NCBI RefSeq assembly: GCF_900101825.1 | Contig: NZ_FNAG01000017.1 | Location: 1-52,422 of the forward strand | Source of the DNA: Aquimonas voraii | GTDB taxonomy: Bacteria; Pseudomonadota; Gammaproteobacteria; Xanthomonadales; Xanthomonadaceae | DNA: 52,422 nt | Direction of reading: 5' to 3' | In this document: positions 23,905 to 32,380 of the stretch, piece by piece | Numbering within the stretch: the first letter of the stretch is position 1 | Layout of the letters: each line of letters starts with the position of its first letter | Program-made: the position numbers and the translations under genes | Notes under the pieces: generated by a model | Told to the model about the DNA's origin: nothing | The model's database searches: none | What the model saw: only the letters and a program-made list of their open reading frames with translations

Positions 23905-25956
23905 ATGACTACCGAAACCGCCGCCAACCCCCTTCTGGCCGACCACGGCCTCCCCGATTTCCCCGCCATCACCCCGGCCCATGTATTGCCGGCCGTCGAA
24001 GCGCGCATCGCCGCCTACGAGGCCTGCGTCGAGCAGGTGCTTGCCGTTGCCGCCGAGCCCAGCTTCGACCGCCTGATGGCGCCGTTGGAGCGCGCCCAGG
24101 CCGCGCTCGACCACAGCTTTGCGCCGGTCGGGCACCTGCATGGCGTGGCCGACTCCGCCGAGCTGCGCGAGGTCTATGCCGAGGCCGAGGCGCGGATCAC
24201 CGATTTCTCGGCGGCGCTGGGCCAGAACCGGGGCCTGTTCGAGGCGGTGCGCACGCTGCGCCAGTCATCGGAATTCGACACCCTGCCGCGGCCCGAGCGC
24301 GCCCTGATCGAAGACAGCCTGCGCGGCTTCGAACTCTCCGGCGTGGCGCTGGAGGAGCCCGCGCGTTCGCGCTTCAAGGCGATCCAGAGCGAGCTCTCGC
24401 GCCTGTCCACGGCGTTTGAAGAGGCCGTGCTCGACAGCACCGACGCCTGGTTCAAGCCGCTGTCGGAAGCTGAGCTTTCCGGCATTCCCGACTCCGCACT
24501 GTCGATGCTGCGGGCGATGGGCGCCGAGCGCGGCGTTGACGGCGCCGTCGCCACCCTGAAAGGTCCGGCGGTGCAGGCGGTGCTGAACTTCGCCGACGAC
24601 CGCGCCGTGCGCGAGGCCGTCTACACCGCCTACCAGACCCGCGCGTCCGACCAGGGCCCGCACGATCCGGCGCAGGACAACAGCGCGCGCATCGGCGAGA
24701 TCCTGGTCCTGCGCCACGAGGCCGCGCAGCTGCTCGGCTTCGCCTCCAGCGCGCACGTTTCGCTGGCCGACAAGATGGCCGGTGAGCCCGAGCGCGTGCT
24801 GCGCTTCCTGCGCGAGCTGGCGGCCAAGGCCAAGCCTGTCGCCGAACGTGAGCTCGCTGAACTTTCGGAGTTCGCGCGCCGCGAGCTCGGCATAGACGGC
24901 CTGCAGCCCTGGGACGTCGGCTACGCCGCCGAGAAGCTGCGCCAGCAGCGCTTCGACTACAGCGATGAGGACTTGAAACCCTACTTCCCGGTCGAGCGCG
25001 TGATCGACGGCCTGTTCGCGCTGGCCGGTCAGCTCTACGGGCTCAAGTTCGCGCCGCGCGCCGATGTGCCGCTGTGGCATGCCGATGCGCGCTACTTCGA
25101 CGTGCTCGACGCCGACGGCCGCGTGCGCGCCGGCTTCTACGTCGACCTCTACGCCCGCAGCGGCAAGCGCGGCGGCGCCTGGATGGACGTCTGCCGCGCC
25201 CGCATCGACGCTTTGGAACACCCGCAGATCCCGGTCGCCTTCCTGGTCTGCAACGTGCCGCCGCCCACCCCCGAGCTGCCGGCGCTCTTGACCCACGACG
25301 ACGTCATCACCCTGCTGCACGAGTTCGGCCACGGCCTGCACCACATGCTGACCGAGGTGGCCTGGCCGGGCGTGGGCGGCATCAGCGGCGTCGAGTGGGA
25401 CGCGGTCGAGCTGCCCAGCCAGTTCATGGAGAACTTCGGCTGGACCCGCGCCGGCATTGATCTTTTGGGTGGCCACTACCAGAGCGGCGAAAAGCTGCCG
25501 CAGACCCTGTTCGACAAGCTGCTGGCCGCGCGCCACTACCACGCAGGACTGTTTCTGGTGCGCCAGCTCGAATACGCGCTGTTCGATTTCCGCCTGCACC
25601 TGGAATTCGATCCGGCGCGCGGCGCGCGCACCCTGCAGATTCTCGACTCCGTGCGCGATGAGGTCGCGGTGATCCGTCCGCCGGCCTGGCAGCGCCTGCC
25701 CAACAGCTTCACCCACATCTTCGCCGGCGGCTACGCGGCCGGTTACTACAGCTACCTGTGGGCCGAGGTGCTGTCTGCCGATGCCTTTGGCGCCTTCGAG
25801 GCCGCGGGTGTGCTGGATGCGGCCGCCGGTGAACGATTCCGCCGCGAGATCCTCGCCGTCGGCGGCTCACGCCCGGCGCTGGAAAGCTTCGTCGCCTTTC
25901 GCGGCCGTGAACCCGAGCCCGAGGCACTGCTGCGCAGCTACGGGCTGGCGGCGTGA
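23905..25956 (+). CDS. prlC: Oligopeptidase A (M3 metallopeptidase)
   Basis: The 683-residue cytoplasmic zinc peptidase degrades short peptides, including cleaved signal peptides in the E. coli system. The catalytic motif LLHEFGHGLHHML is intact, followed by the second-sphere Glu region VEWDAVELPSQFMENF, and the C-terminal substrate-binding loop FAGGYAAGYYSYLW is present. Length fits PrlC of about 680. The ATG at 23905 gives the family N-terminus (ANPLLADHGLPDFPAI). A repeat block follows directly after the stop. Confidence 0.95.
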   Translation: MTTETAANPLLADHGLPDFPAITPAHVLPAVEARIAAYEACVEQVLAVAAEPSFDRLMAPLERAQAALDHSFAPVGHLHGVADSAELREVYAEAEARITDFSAALGQNRGLFEAVRTLRQSSEFDTLPRPERALIEDSLRGFELSGVALEEPARSRFKAIQSELSRLSTAFEEAVLDSTDAWFKPLSEAELSGIPDSALSMLRAMGAERGVDGAVATLKGPAVQAVLNFADDRAVREAVYTAYQTRASDQGPHDPAQDNSARIGEILVLRHEAAQLLGFASSAHVSLADKMAGEPERVLRFLRELAAKAKPVAERELAELSEFARRELGIDGLQPWDVGYAAEKLRQQRFDYSDEDLKPYFPVERVIDGLFALAGQLYGLKFAPRADVPLWHADARYFDVLDADGRVRAGFYVDLYARSGKRGGAWMDVCRARIDALEHPQIPVAFLVCNVPPPTPELPALLTHDDVITLLHEFGHGLHHMLTEVAWPGVGGISGVEWDAVELPSQFMENFGWTRAGIDLLGGHYQSGEKLPQTLFDKLLAARHYHAGLFLVRQLEYALFDFRLHLEFDPARGARTLQILDSVRDEVAVIRPPAWQRLPNSFTHIFAGGYAAGYYSYLWAEVLSADAFGAFEAAGVLDAAAGERFRREILAVGGSRPALESFVAFRGREPEPEALLRSYGLAA

Positions 25957-25962
25957 GGGGCG

Positions 25963-25991
25963 GGGATTCGGGATTCGGGATTGGGGATTCG
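25963..25991. repeat. Tandem GGGATTC-type heptamer repeat
   Basis: Four imperfect copies of GGGATTC follow the prlC stop codon. The same short motif is known from memory as a common intergenic sequence in xanthomonads. No coding or promoter role is visible. Confidence 0.7.
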
Positions 25992-26020
25992 AAGCCGGCC
26001 CGCTGAAGCGCGACGCGGTG

Positions 26021-26065
26021 CTCCCCTCTCCCCTCGTGGGAGAGGGGACGGGATGGAGGGGGCCA
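26021..26065. repeat. Half copy of the CTCCCCTCTCCC palindromic repeat
   Basis: This segment carries the left arm of the repeat seen in full at 27228-27333, 47040-47141 and 47271-47372, including the CTCCCCTCTCCCC start and the GGGAGAGGGG return arm. The right half is absent. It lies between prlC and the TPR protein gene; the rest of 25957-26247 holds no gene. Confidence 0.75.
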
Positions 26066-26247
26066 GCTCTGCGAAGGACTTCGACGTCTCCCACCTCCGA
26101 CCCTGGCAGACCCGGAGGCCGGGATCGAAGCGCAGGCGACCTTCCACTTCGACTCACCCCTGCGAATAACGTCAGTCACCCCCTGAACTCATCGAGGGTT
26201 TAGCGAAAGCGCCCCATGCTCCACGCTCCCCACCCGGAGCGCCCCGC

Positions 26248-27144
26248 ATGTCCCTGTCGCCGCGTCTGTTCGTCCGTTCGGCCCTGTTCCTCGCCCTCGC
26301 TTTGGGAGCCCACGCCGCGCAGGCGCAGACGCCGCCACTGCCCGCCGCCGCGGTCGAAGTGCGCGATCAGATGAGTGCCGGCGAGCTGGACCGAGCGATC
26401 GAACTCGCCGAAGCCTGGACCCAACGCGAGCCGCAGAGCTCGCAGGCCTTCGTCTGGCTCGGCCGCGTCTATGGTCGGCAGGCGCTGGAGGCCAGCGTGT
26501 TCACCAAGCTGAGCTGGGCCGGCAAGTGTCGCGAAGCCTGGGAAACCGCGGTCAGGCTGGACCCCGCCAATGTCGACGCCCGCTTCGATCTGCTGGGGTA
26601 CTACCTGCAGGCCCCCGGCGTGGCCGGCGGCGGCCGCGACAAGGCCGAAGCGACCCTGCCCGAGATCGACGCCATCCATCCGTCCTACGGCCAGCTCGCC
26701 CGCGGCCAGATGGCGGCGGCCGATCAGAACCTTGTGGCTGCGCGCTCGCACTTCGAAGCCGCTGTGGAAGCCGACCCCGCTTCGATCCGCGCCCGCACTG
26801 CGCTGGCCAACCTGCATCTTCGCGAGCAGCGCCATGCCGAAGCACGCGCTGTATGGCAGCAGGCGCTGCAGCTGAAGGCGGACGACATCTATGCGGCCTA
26901 CCAGCTCGGCCGGCTGGCGGCGCTGACCGGCGAAGAGCTCGAAGTCGGCCTGCAGCAGCTCGACCAGTTCCTTGCGGTCGAGGACAAGCCCAGCGACCTC
27001 AGCGTCGAAGCCGCGCATTGGCGCCGCGGCCAGATCCTCGCCAAGCTCGGCCGCACCGACGAGGCGCGCGCCGCACTGCAGCTCGCCAGCGCTGGCGACA
27101 AGCAGGTGGCCGAGCTGGCGCAGGCGGACCTGAAGAAGTTGTAG
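26248..27144 (+). CDS. Exported TPR-repeat protein
   Basis: The 298-residue product has a cleavable signal peptide (ALFLALALGAHAAQAQ, cleavage near residue 26) and then TPR-like helical pairs through most of the chain: WLGRVYGRQALEASVF, CREAWETAVRLDPANVDARF, LVAARSHFEAAVEADP, HAEARAVWQQALQL and AHWRRGQILAKLGRTDEARAAL. It should lie in the periplasm as a protein-binding scaffold. No partner gene is adjacent on the same strand. Specific role unknown. Confidence 0.85.
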   Translation: MSLSPRLFVRSALFLALALGAHAAQAQTPPLPAAAVEVRDQMSAGELDRAIELAEAWTQREPQSSQAFVWLGRVYGRQALEASVFTKLSWAGKCREAWETAVRLDPANVDARFDLLGYYLQAPGVAGGGRDKAEATLPEIDAIHPSYGQLARGQMAAADQNLVAARSHFEAAVEADPASIRARTALANLHLREQRHAEARAVWQQALQLKADDIYAAYQLGRLAALTGEELEVGLQQLDQFLAVEDKPSDLSVEAAHWRRGQILAKLGRTDEARAALQLASAGDKQVAELAQADLKKL

Positions 27145-27161
27145 TACCGGCCGTCGTGGGC

Positions 27162-27184
27162 TGGGCCGAGCGCAGCGCGGCCCA
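27162..27184 (+). terminator. GC hairpin after the TPR gene
   Basis: TGGGCC at 27162-27167 pairs with GGCCCA at 27179-27184, with additional GC pairs inside. It begins 18 bases after the TPR gene stop. No T-tract follows. Confidence 0.35.
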
Positions 27185-27227
27185 ACATCGCGTCCACGCG
27201 CTTGCCTCAATCGCTCATCTCGCTGTG

Positions 27228-27333
27228 CTCCCCTCTCCCCTTGTGGGAGGGGGGACGGGGGAGAGGGGAAGGACGCCTGCCGCGAGGTTTGCCCCCCTCT
27301 CCCCAACCCCTCTCCCACGAGAGGCGAGGGGCT
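27228..27333. repeat. Full copy of the CTCCCCTCTCCC palindromic repeat
   Basis: About 106 bases with two inverted blocks: CTCCCCTCTCCCC with GGGAGAGGGG on the left, and CCCCTCTCCCCAACCCC with a GAGGGGCT return on the right. The blocks are separated by a spacer containing TGCCGCGAG. The same spacer word occurs in both copies at 47040-47141 and 47271-47372, showing common origin. The whole can fold into a very stable GC structure between the TPR gene and rsuA. Confidence 0.85.
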
Positions 27334-27443
27334 TCACGCCGGCCTTTTCGGGAGTCAGCTGACACACGACGCCCATCATGAACGTGATTGGATTCTTTGC
27401 GCTCAGAGCCACGCTGCCGAGCCTCGCTGCTGTCGTGCTGGGC

Positions 27444-28151
27444 TCAGGCGCCCGCGTCGAACACCCGCCGCAGATCGCTCTCGTCCAGACGCCGCCACTG
27501 GCCTTCGTCCAGTCCTTCGAGCGTTAGCCCGCCGACCGCGCTGCGATGCAGTTCAGCCACGCGGTTACCGACTGCACCGAACATGCGCCGCACCTGGTGG
27601 TAGCGGCCCTCGTGCAGGGTCAGACGGGCGTGGTTCGCGCCCAGCGCTTCGAAGCTGGCGGGCTTGAGTGGGGTGTCCTCGCCTTCAAGCATCAGCGTTC
27701 CACTGCCGAACAGCTCGGCCTCGTCGCCGCGCAGCGGCTCGGCCAGCACGGCTTCGTAGACCTTGGGCACGTGCTGCTTGGGCGAGATGATCCGGTGCAG
27801 CAGGGCGCCATCGTCGGTGAACAGCAGAAGACCCGAGGTCTCGCGGTCGAGGCGGCCGACCGTCGACAGCACCGGGTCGCGAAAACGGAAGCGCTCGGGC
27901 AGCAGCTCGTAGACCAGACGGCCGGTGTCCTTGGTCGAGCAGGTGTAGCCGGCCGGCTTGTGCAGCATCAGGGTCAGCGGCGCGACCGGGTCGAGTTCCT
28001 CGCCGTCGAACAGCACGTTCGCGGGTTCGACGTTGGCGTCGTGGCGCAGCGGTGTGCCGGCGCGGTCGGTGATGTAGCCCTCGCGGCACCAGGCCTGCAC
28101 TTCGCGGCGGCTGCCGTAGCCGAGGTTTGCGATCAGGCGGTCAAGGCGCAT
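27444..28151 (-). CDS. rsuA: 16S rRNA pseudouridine synthase RsuA-type
   Basis: The 235-residue enzyme isomerises a uridine of 16S rRNA (U516 in E. coli). The N-terminal S4 RNA-binding domain starts MRLDRLIANLGYGSRREV. The catalytic motif GRLDRETSGLLLFTDDG holds the essential Asp, and HKPAGYTCS, EGRYHQVRRMF and VAELHRS are family blocks. Length fits RsuA. The ATG at 28151 opens the S4 domain directly. No operon partner is evident. Confidence 0.93.
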   Translation of the reverse strand: MRLDRLIANLGYGSRREVQAWCREGYITDRAGTPLRHDANVEPANVLFDGEELDPVAPLTLMLHKPAGYTCSTKDTGRLVYELLPERFRFRDPVLSTVGRLDRETSGLLLFTDDGALLHRIISPKQHVPKVYEAVLAEPLRGDEAELFGSGTLMLEGEDTPLKPASFEALGANHARLTLHEGRYHQVRRMFGAVGNRVAELHRSAVGGLTLEGLDEGQWRRLDESDLRRVFDAGA

Positions 28152-28264
28152 GGGAGACCCGCAGTCGATGGGGGCGCGATGATCCGGCTTGGGCGGTTTC
28201 AGCGCAAACGCGATCGCGGCGGAAGCGGCCCCAGCCGCTGCTCAACTCGGGATCGGCGCGGTGT

Positions 28265-28477
28265 TCAGGCCGCAACCTCGATGTACTCCACCACGCTGCG
28301 AGCCGCCGGTATGGGCAGCCCGTCCTCGACGAGCCCCTCGACATGGAACTCGATGGCTTCGCGGATGGCCTGTTCCACCTCTTCAAGCGACGAGGCTGCC
28401 GCAACGCAGCCTGGCAGGTCCGGAACATAGGCGGAGAAGTTGCCTTCTGCCTGTTCGATGACGACGGCGTAGCGCAT
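28265..28477 (-). CDS. hicB: HicB-type antitoxin
   Basis: The 70-residue protein has the partial RNase H-like fold of HicB (MRYAVVIEQAEGNFSAYVPD, LPGCVAAASSLEEVEQAIREAI, VEYIEVAA). It is the short type, with no added DNA-binding domain. The start is fixed by GAGAGG about seven bases before the ATG at 28477. In the usual pair HicB neutralises the HicA RNase; here the upstream hicA lacks its 3' end and reads straight into this frame without a stop, so HicB may be made alone or as the second half of a fusion. Confidence 0.88.
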   Translation of the reverse strand: MRYAVVIEQAEGNFSAYVPDLPGCVAAASSLEEVEQAIREAIEFHVEGLVEDGLPIPAARSVVEYIEVAA

Positions 28478-28627
28478 GGTGTTACCTCTCGACTCCGTGC
28501 TGGGCTTGCCCGCGACCGTCACCCGCCCGGGGCGCTCCGGATGCTTGAACTGGCGGTGGCTGCCGCGGGTGGCGACAAGCACCCAGCCGTGCCGGTGCAA
28601 GAGCGTGAGCAACTCCGCGACCTTCAT
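28478..28627 (-). pseudogene. hicA: HicA-type toxin, 3'-truncated and in frame with hicB
   Basis: From the ATG at 28627 (GAGG seven bases upstream) the frame encodes a HicA N-terminus: MKVAELLTLLHRHGWVLVAT, then GSHRQFKHP with catalytic His24, and RVTVAGKPS. Instead of the expected C-terminal helix (a TLxSILKQAGL-type sequence) and stop, about 50 residues lead directly through ESRGNT into the Met of HicB in the same frame. The natural reading is a small deletion that removed the hicA end. A 120-residue HicA-HicB fusion could be made; without the last helix the HicA half is probably inactive. Confidence 0.8.
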
Positions 28628-28692
28628 GGGCAAACCTCAAGGACGTGGGCTGCACGAGTGCGGGCTGCGTGCGTGCAGCGCGTGTGTGGAGC

Positions 28693-29832
28693 CTAACCGC
28701 GGGCCTTCCACGCCGCCAGCACCTCCGCCTCGCGCTCGGGCTTGATGCCGGCGCGCACGGTCGCGCGGCGCTCCTCGGGCTGGGCATCGAACCACGCGAG
28801 CGTGGCCGCCACGGTCTCGGCCAGCGGCCGGAAGCTCAGGCCCTGGGCGAGCGCCCGATCATTGCGATGTCGCGAGAAGCCGGCGCTCTCGCCCTGGCCC
28901 GGTACCCATACCGGCATGTCGCCCCAGGGGCTGACCTGCTGTTCGGCCAGGAACTCGGCCGGCGCCCAGTGGAAGGTCGCCGGCGTGCCGGTCACCGCCT
29001 GGATGCCGTAGAGCAGCTGGTCCATGCCCATCGGGTAGGCCGGGCCCATCGCGTTGAAGGCACCGAACACGCGCTGCTCGGCCATGCGGATCGTCCACTC
29101 CGCCAGATCGCGGGCGTCGATGAACTGCACCGGGTCACGGCCATCGCCCGGGGCGAGGATGTCGCCGCCGCGGCGCACGCGCAGTGGCCAGTAGCTGAAG
29201 CGGTCGGTCTCGTCACCCGGGCCGACGATGAGACCCGGGCGGATGAGCGTGGTGATGTCGGGGAACCACTTCAGCGCCTCGTCCTCGCAGGCCGCCTTCA
29301 TCGGCCCGTAGAGCGCCATGTTGGCGAGCAGGCTGGCGCGGGTCTCGGCCATGATGTCGGGGCCGGTGTAGACCTCGCGCGGTGCGTCCTCGTCCTGGCC
29401 CGGCGTGGCGCTGTCGCTGTACACGGACAATGTGGAGATGAAGAGGTAGTGGTCGACCTGGCCCTTCAGCACCTCGCCGACATCGCGCACCCAGTGCGGT
29501 ACGCTGGTCGGATTGTCGATGCAGACGTCCCAGCGTCGGCCCTTCAGCGCGTCGAGCTCGCCGGTCTCGCGGTCGCCGACCAGCTCCTCGACCTCGGCCG
29601 GCCAGTCCTGCGGGCGCCGGCCGCGGTTGAACAGGGTGATGCGGTGCCCGCGCGCCAGCGCGTAGCGCACCTGGTGCGGGCCGGTGAAGCCGGTGCCGCC
29701 GAGGATCAGGATGTTCAACGGCTTGGCGGCACGGCCGATGGCGGGTGCAGCGGCGCTGGCGAGTGAGGGGGCGAGGCCGGCAGCACCGGCCAGCGCCCCC
29801 AGTTTCAGCACATCGCGACGGCGGATCGGCAT
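28693..29832 (-). CDS. Tat-exported NAD-dependent epimerase/dehydratase-like protein
   Basis: The 379-residue protein begins with a twin-arginine signal (MPIRRRDVLKLGALAGAAG, cleavage near ASAAA at about 28). After it comes an extended short-chain dehydrogenase fold: nucleotide loop ILILGGTGFTGP, LFNRGRR, ISTLSVYSD, a YGPMKAACE segment where a YxxxK active site is expected, and LIRPGLIVGPGD. Twin-arginine export means it would fold with cofactor in the cytoplasm and act in the periplasm. Substrate unknown. A relation to isoflavone-reductase-like or nucleotide-sugar epimerase groups is likely but the reaction cannot be named. Confidence 0.85.
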   Translation of the reverse strand: MPIRRRDVLKLGALAGAAGLAPSLASAAAPAIGRAAKPLNILILGGTGFTGPHQVRYALARGHRITLFNRGRRPQDWPAEVEELVGDRETGELDALKGRRWDVCIDNPTSVPHWVRDVGEVLKGQVDHYLFISTLSVYSDSATPGQDEDAPREVYTGPDIMAETRASLLANMALYGPMKAACEDEALKWFPDITTLIRPGLIVGPGDETDRFSYWPLRVRRGGDILAPGDGRDPVQFIDARDLAEWTIRMAEQRVFGAFNAMGPAYPMGMDQLLYGIQAVTGTPATFHWAPAEFLAEQQVSPWGDMPVWVPGQGESAGFSRHRNDRALAQGLSFRPLAETVAATLAWFDAQPEERRATVRAGIKPEREAEVLAAWKARG

Positions 29833-29995
29833 GGCGGCACTCCCTAACGTGATGGGTGTGTGCAGCCTGCGCGCAGCGCCGTCGCGATGCGCTGGCGGAA
29901 AGTCATGCCTGCGCCGGCTGCTCAGATCGGCCCATCAAAGGCGCCGCCTGTCATGCAGGACCCGCGCGAGCCCCCTCGTCCCCGGGGCTTCGCCG

Positions 29996-30370
29996 TCAGA
30001 GCTGCCCGGTCTCGCTCGGCCAGCGGCTGAAGCGCGCCGGCAAGGCGCCGTGGCCGCGCCGCATCAGCTGGCGCAGCCGGCCGCTGCGCCGCCCCAGGGT
30101 CCTTGCCGCGCGCTCGACGGCCGAGCCGATCGCCGCATACAGGTCGCTGCGGGTGTCCTCGACGACGACATCGGGGCGACCGGGCATCTGCAGCTGCAGG
30201 CGGCAGCGCTTGTCGACGCCGCCGCGGTCAGCGTTGATGTCGGACAGGCGCACCACCACCCGCTGCACGCTGGCGCCGATACGGCCGAGCGCAAAGCGCA
30301 GGCGTCGTCGCAGATGCTCGCTGAGGCCAGGGGTCAACTCGAAGCCGTGGGTGTGGGTATCGATCTGCAT
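29996..30370 (-). CDS. HPF/RaiA-type ribosome-associated protein
   Basis: The 124-residue protein resembles the ribosome hibernation/sigma-54 modulation family (MQIDTHTHGFELTPGLSEHLRRRL, VVRLSDINADRGGVDKRCRLQL, VVEDTRSDLYAAIGSAVERAARTLGR). Such proteins bind the 30S decoding region and shut ribosomes down in stress. GGAGG lies directly upstream of the ATG at 30370. The C-terminal tail is basic and family-atypical. It is divergent from nhaR, 112 bases away. Whether it is a true HPF or a paralogue used for another purpose is not certain. Confidence 0.8.
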   Translation of the reverse strand: MQIDTHTHGFELTPGLSEHLRRRLRFALGRIGASVQRVVVRLSDINADRGGVDKRCRLQLQMPGRPDVVVEDTRSDLYAAIGSAVERAARTLGRRSGRLRQLMRRGHGALPARFSRWPSETGQL

Positions 30371-30446
30371 GGTGGCCTCCGGAAGTAGGCGGGGCACGAC
30401 GCCCCGGGTCAGGAATACGGTCGCCAACAGTTCGGAAAAAGCAGGT

Positions 30447-30464
30447 ATTGTCTTGGGCATTGTC
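30447..30464. promoter_or_regulatory. Direct repeat ATTGTC in the divergent promoter region of nhaR
   Basis: ATTGTC occurs at 30447-30452 and again at 30459-30464, a spacing of 12 bases, close to one helical turn. It lies between the HPF-like gene and the LysR-type regulator gene, whose product commonly binds near its own start. This is a candidate operator only. Confidence 0.3.
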
Positions 30465-30482
30465 AGGAATGAGCGGATACCC

Positions 30483-31388
30483 ATGGAGCGCCTCAACTAC
30501 CGTCAGCTGCAGCAGTTCTGGACCGTTGCCCGCGCCGGCAGCGTGCGCGCTGCGGCCGAGCAGCTCGATCTCGCCCCGCAGACCCTGAGTGGCCAGATCG
30601 CCGCACTCGAACTGAGCCTCGGCACCGCCCTGTTCCAGCGCGTCGGCCGTCGGCTGGAGCTCACCGAAACCGGGCGCATGGTGCGCGCCTATGCCGACGA
30701 GATCTTCGAGCTGGGCGATGCCCTGCAGGAGGCCGTGTCCGAGGCGCGCAAGGCGCGCGTGCGGCCGCTGCGGGTCGGCGTGGCCGAGGTGGTGCCGAAG
30801 TCGCTGGCCTACGAACTGCTGTCACCAGCGCTGGCGCTGGACCCGGCCCCGCGCCTGCACTGCCGCGAGGACAGCCTGCCGAGGCTGCTGGCCGAGCTCG
30901 CCCTGCATCGACTGGATCTGGTGCTGAGCGATCGGCCGCCCTCGGGCGAGGCCGAGGTCAAGGTGCACGCCAGTCAGCTCGGCGAATGCGGCACCGCCTT
31001 CCTGGCCGCGCCGGCCTTGGCCAGGCGTCTGGTCGACGACTTCCCGCGCAGCCTGCAGGGCGCACCCTTCCTCCTGCCCGGCGCCGACAGCCGCGTGCGC
31101 GCCGCCCTGCAGCGTTGGCTGGACCAGCGCAAGCTGCGCCCGCGGATCGTCGCCGAGTTCGAGGACAGCGCCCTGATGAAGGCCTTCGGCGCGGCAGGTG
31201 CCGGCGTGTTCGTGGTGCCGGCGGTGGTCGCCAGCGACCTGTGCGCGCGCCAGAACCTGGTCGAGCTCGGCCGCAGCGAAGACATTCGCGAGCGCTTCTA
31301 CGCCCTCGCCGGCTCGCGTCGTGACGGCCATCCGGGGGTGCAGGCGGTGCTGGAGTCCGCGCGCAGCCGGGTGTTCGCGGAGGCCTGA
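30483..31388 (+). CDS. nhaR: LysR-family regulator, NhaR type
   Basis: The 301-residue regulator has an N-terminal winged helix (NYRQLQQFWTVARAGSVRAA, then LDLAPQTLSGQIAALE, about residues 4-63) and a LysR effector domain. Blocks that point to NhaR rather than other LysR types are PQTLSGQI, IGECG-like LGECGTAFL, FEDSALMKAFGAAGAGVFVVP and ELGRSEDIRERFYA. NhaR activates the Na+/H+ antiporter nhaA in known bacteria. No antiporter gene is in this window, so its targets here are not shown. Start chosen at the ATG that opens the helix-turn-helix. Confidence 0.85.
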   Translation: MERLNYRQLQQFWTVARAGSVRAAAEQLDLAPQTLSGQIAALELSLGTALFQRVGRRLELTETGRMVRAYADEIFELGDALQEAVSEARKARVRPLRVGVAEVVPKSLAYELLSPALALDPAPRLHCREDSLPRLLAELALHRLDLVLSDRPPSGEAEVKVHASQLGECGTAFLAAPALARRLVDDFPRSLQGAPFLLPGADSRVRAALQRWLDQRKLRPRIVAEFEDSALMKAFGAAGAGVFVVPAVVASDLCARQNLVELGRSEDIRERFYALAGSRRDGHPGVQAVLESARSRVFAEA

Positions 31389-31626
31389 AACCGTCCATTC
31401 GCGCACCCGGGGGGGACCTGGGCGCGCCTTGGCGTTTCGCCGCATGAATCGCGCCCGGACGCTCTGCGGCTTGCTCGCGCCAAGCCCAGGAAGTGCCGCG
31501 ACGACGGGATCGAAAGACCGCAGAGGGGTCGACCCTCAGACCTGTTGCGGCGGCTTCGACCCCGTGAACTCTGGGCGGCTGATCGCAGTCGCATCGCCTT
31601 GCCATCCACGCCCGAGGAGATACGCC

Positions 31627-32379
31627 ATGCGCAACACGGTTTTCGGCAAGTCTGCTGTCCTCCCCTTGACGATGCTCCTCGCGATGGCCGCGCTCGGCCT
31701 CGCCCAGGCCAGCGAATCCAGCGATGCCGCGCGCCGCGCAGTGGTCGATGAAGCGCTGGCGCGCATCGCCCCGCAGCTCGACGTGGAAGCCGTACGCGAA
31801 GCGCCGATGCCGGGCCTGATCGAGATCGAGGCCGGCGGCCAGCTGTTCTATCTCAGCGCCGACGGCCGCCACCTGCTGCAGGGCAACCTGATCGACACGG
31901 TGGATCGCGTCGACCTGAGCGAGCGCCGACGCCAGCAGACCCGCAGTGCGCTGCTCCGCGACTTGCCGGAGACGCAGACCATTGCCTTCGAGGCCCCCGA
32001 AACGCGCCATCGGGTCACCGTCTTCACCGCCCTCGACTGCGGCTATTGCCGCCGCTTCCATGCCGATATCGAGGCCTACCGCGAGGCCGGGATCAGTATC
32101 GACTACGTGCTGCTGCCACTGGCCGGCGAGGGCTCCGAGGCCGATCGCACCGGCGCGCGGCTGTTCTGCGCCGCCGACCGCCAGGACGCCTTCACCCGCG
32201 CCACCCGCGGCGAGCCCATCGAGGGCCCGATGTGCGACTCCGGCTATGAGGAGGGCAAGGCGCTGGCGGCGCGTCTGGGCATCCGCAACACACCCACCAT
32301 CGTGCGTGCCGACGGCAGCGTCAGCGGCTACCAGACCCCCACTGAGCTGCTGGCCTCGCTGTCTGCATCCACGCGCTGA
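31627..32379 (+). CDS. dsbC: Thiol:disulfide interchange protein DsbC
   Basis: The 250-residue periplasmic disulfide isomerase has a signal peptide (LPLTMLLAMAALGLAQA), an N-terminal dimerisation domain (GLIEIEAGGQLFYLSADGRHLL) and a thioredoxin-fold domain with active-site C138-G-Y-C141 and the cis-Pro in RNTPTIV. A second cysteine pair (LFCAAD and PMCDSG) matches the structural disulfide of DsbC. GAGGAG before the ATG supports the start. It is convergent with, and almost touches, the DUF922 gene. The 238 bases upstream hold no gene. Confidence 0.93.
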   Translation: MRNTVFGKSAVLPLTMLLAMAALGLAQASESSDAARRAVVDEALARIAPQLDVEAVREAPMPGLIEIEAGGQLFYLSADGRHLLQGNLIDTVDRVDLSERRRQQTRSALLRDLPETQTIAFEAPETRHRVTVFTALDCGYCRRFHADIEAYREAGISIDYVLLPLAGEGSEADRTGARLFCAADRQDAFTRATRGEPIEGPMCDSGYEEGKALAARLGIRNTPTIVRADGSVSGYQTPTELLASLSASTR

Positions 32380-32380
32380 A

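Noticed and set aside
30050-30300. Frames opposite the HPF-like gene
   Set aside because: The HPF-like frame has a strong ribosome site and family pattern; the others do not.
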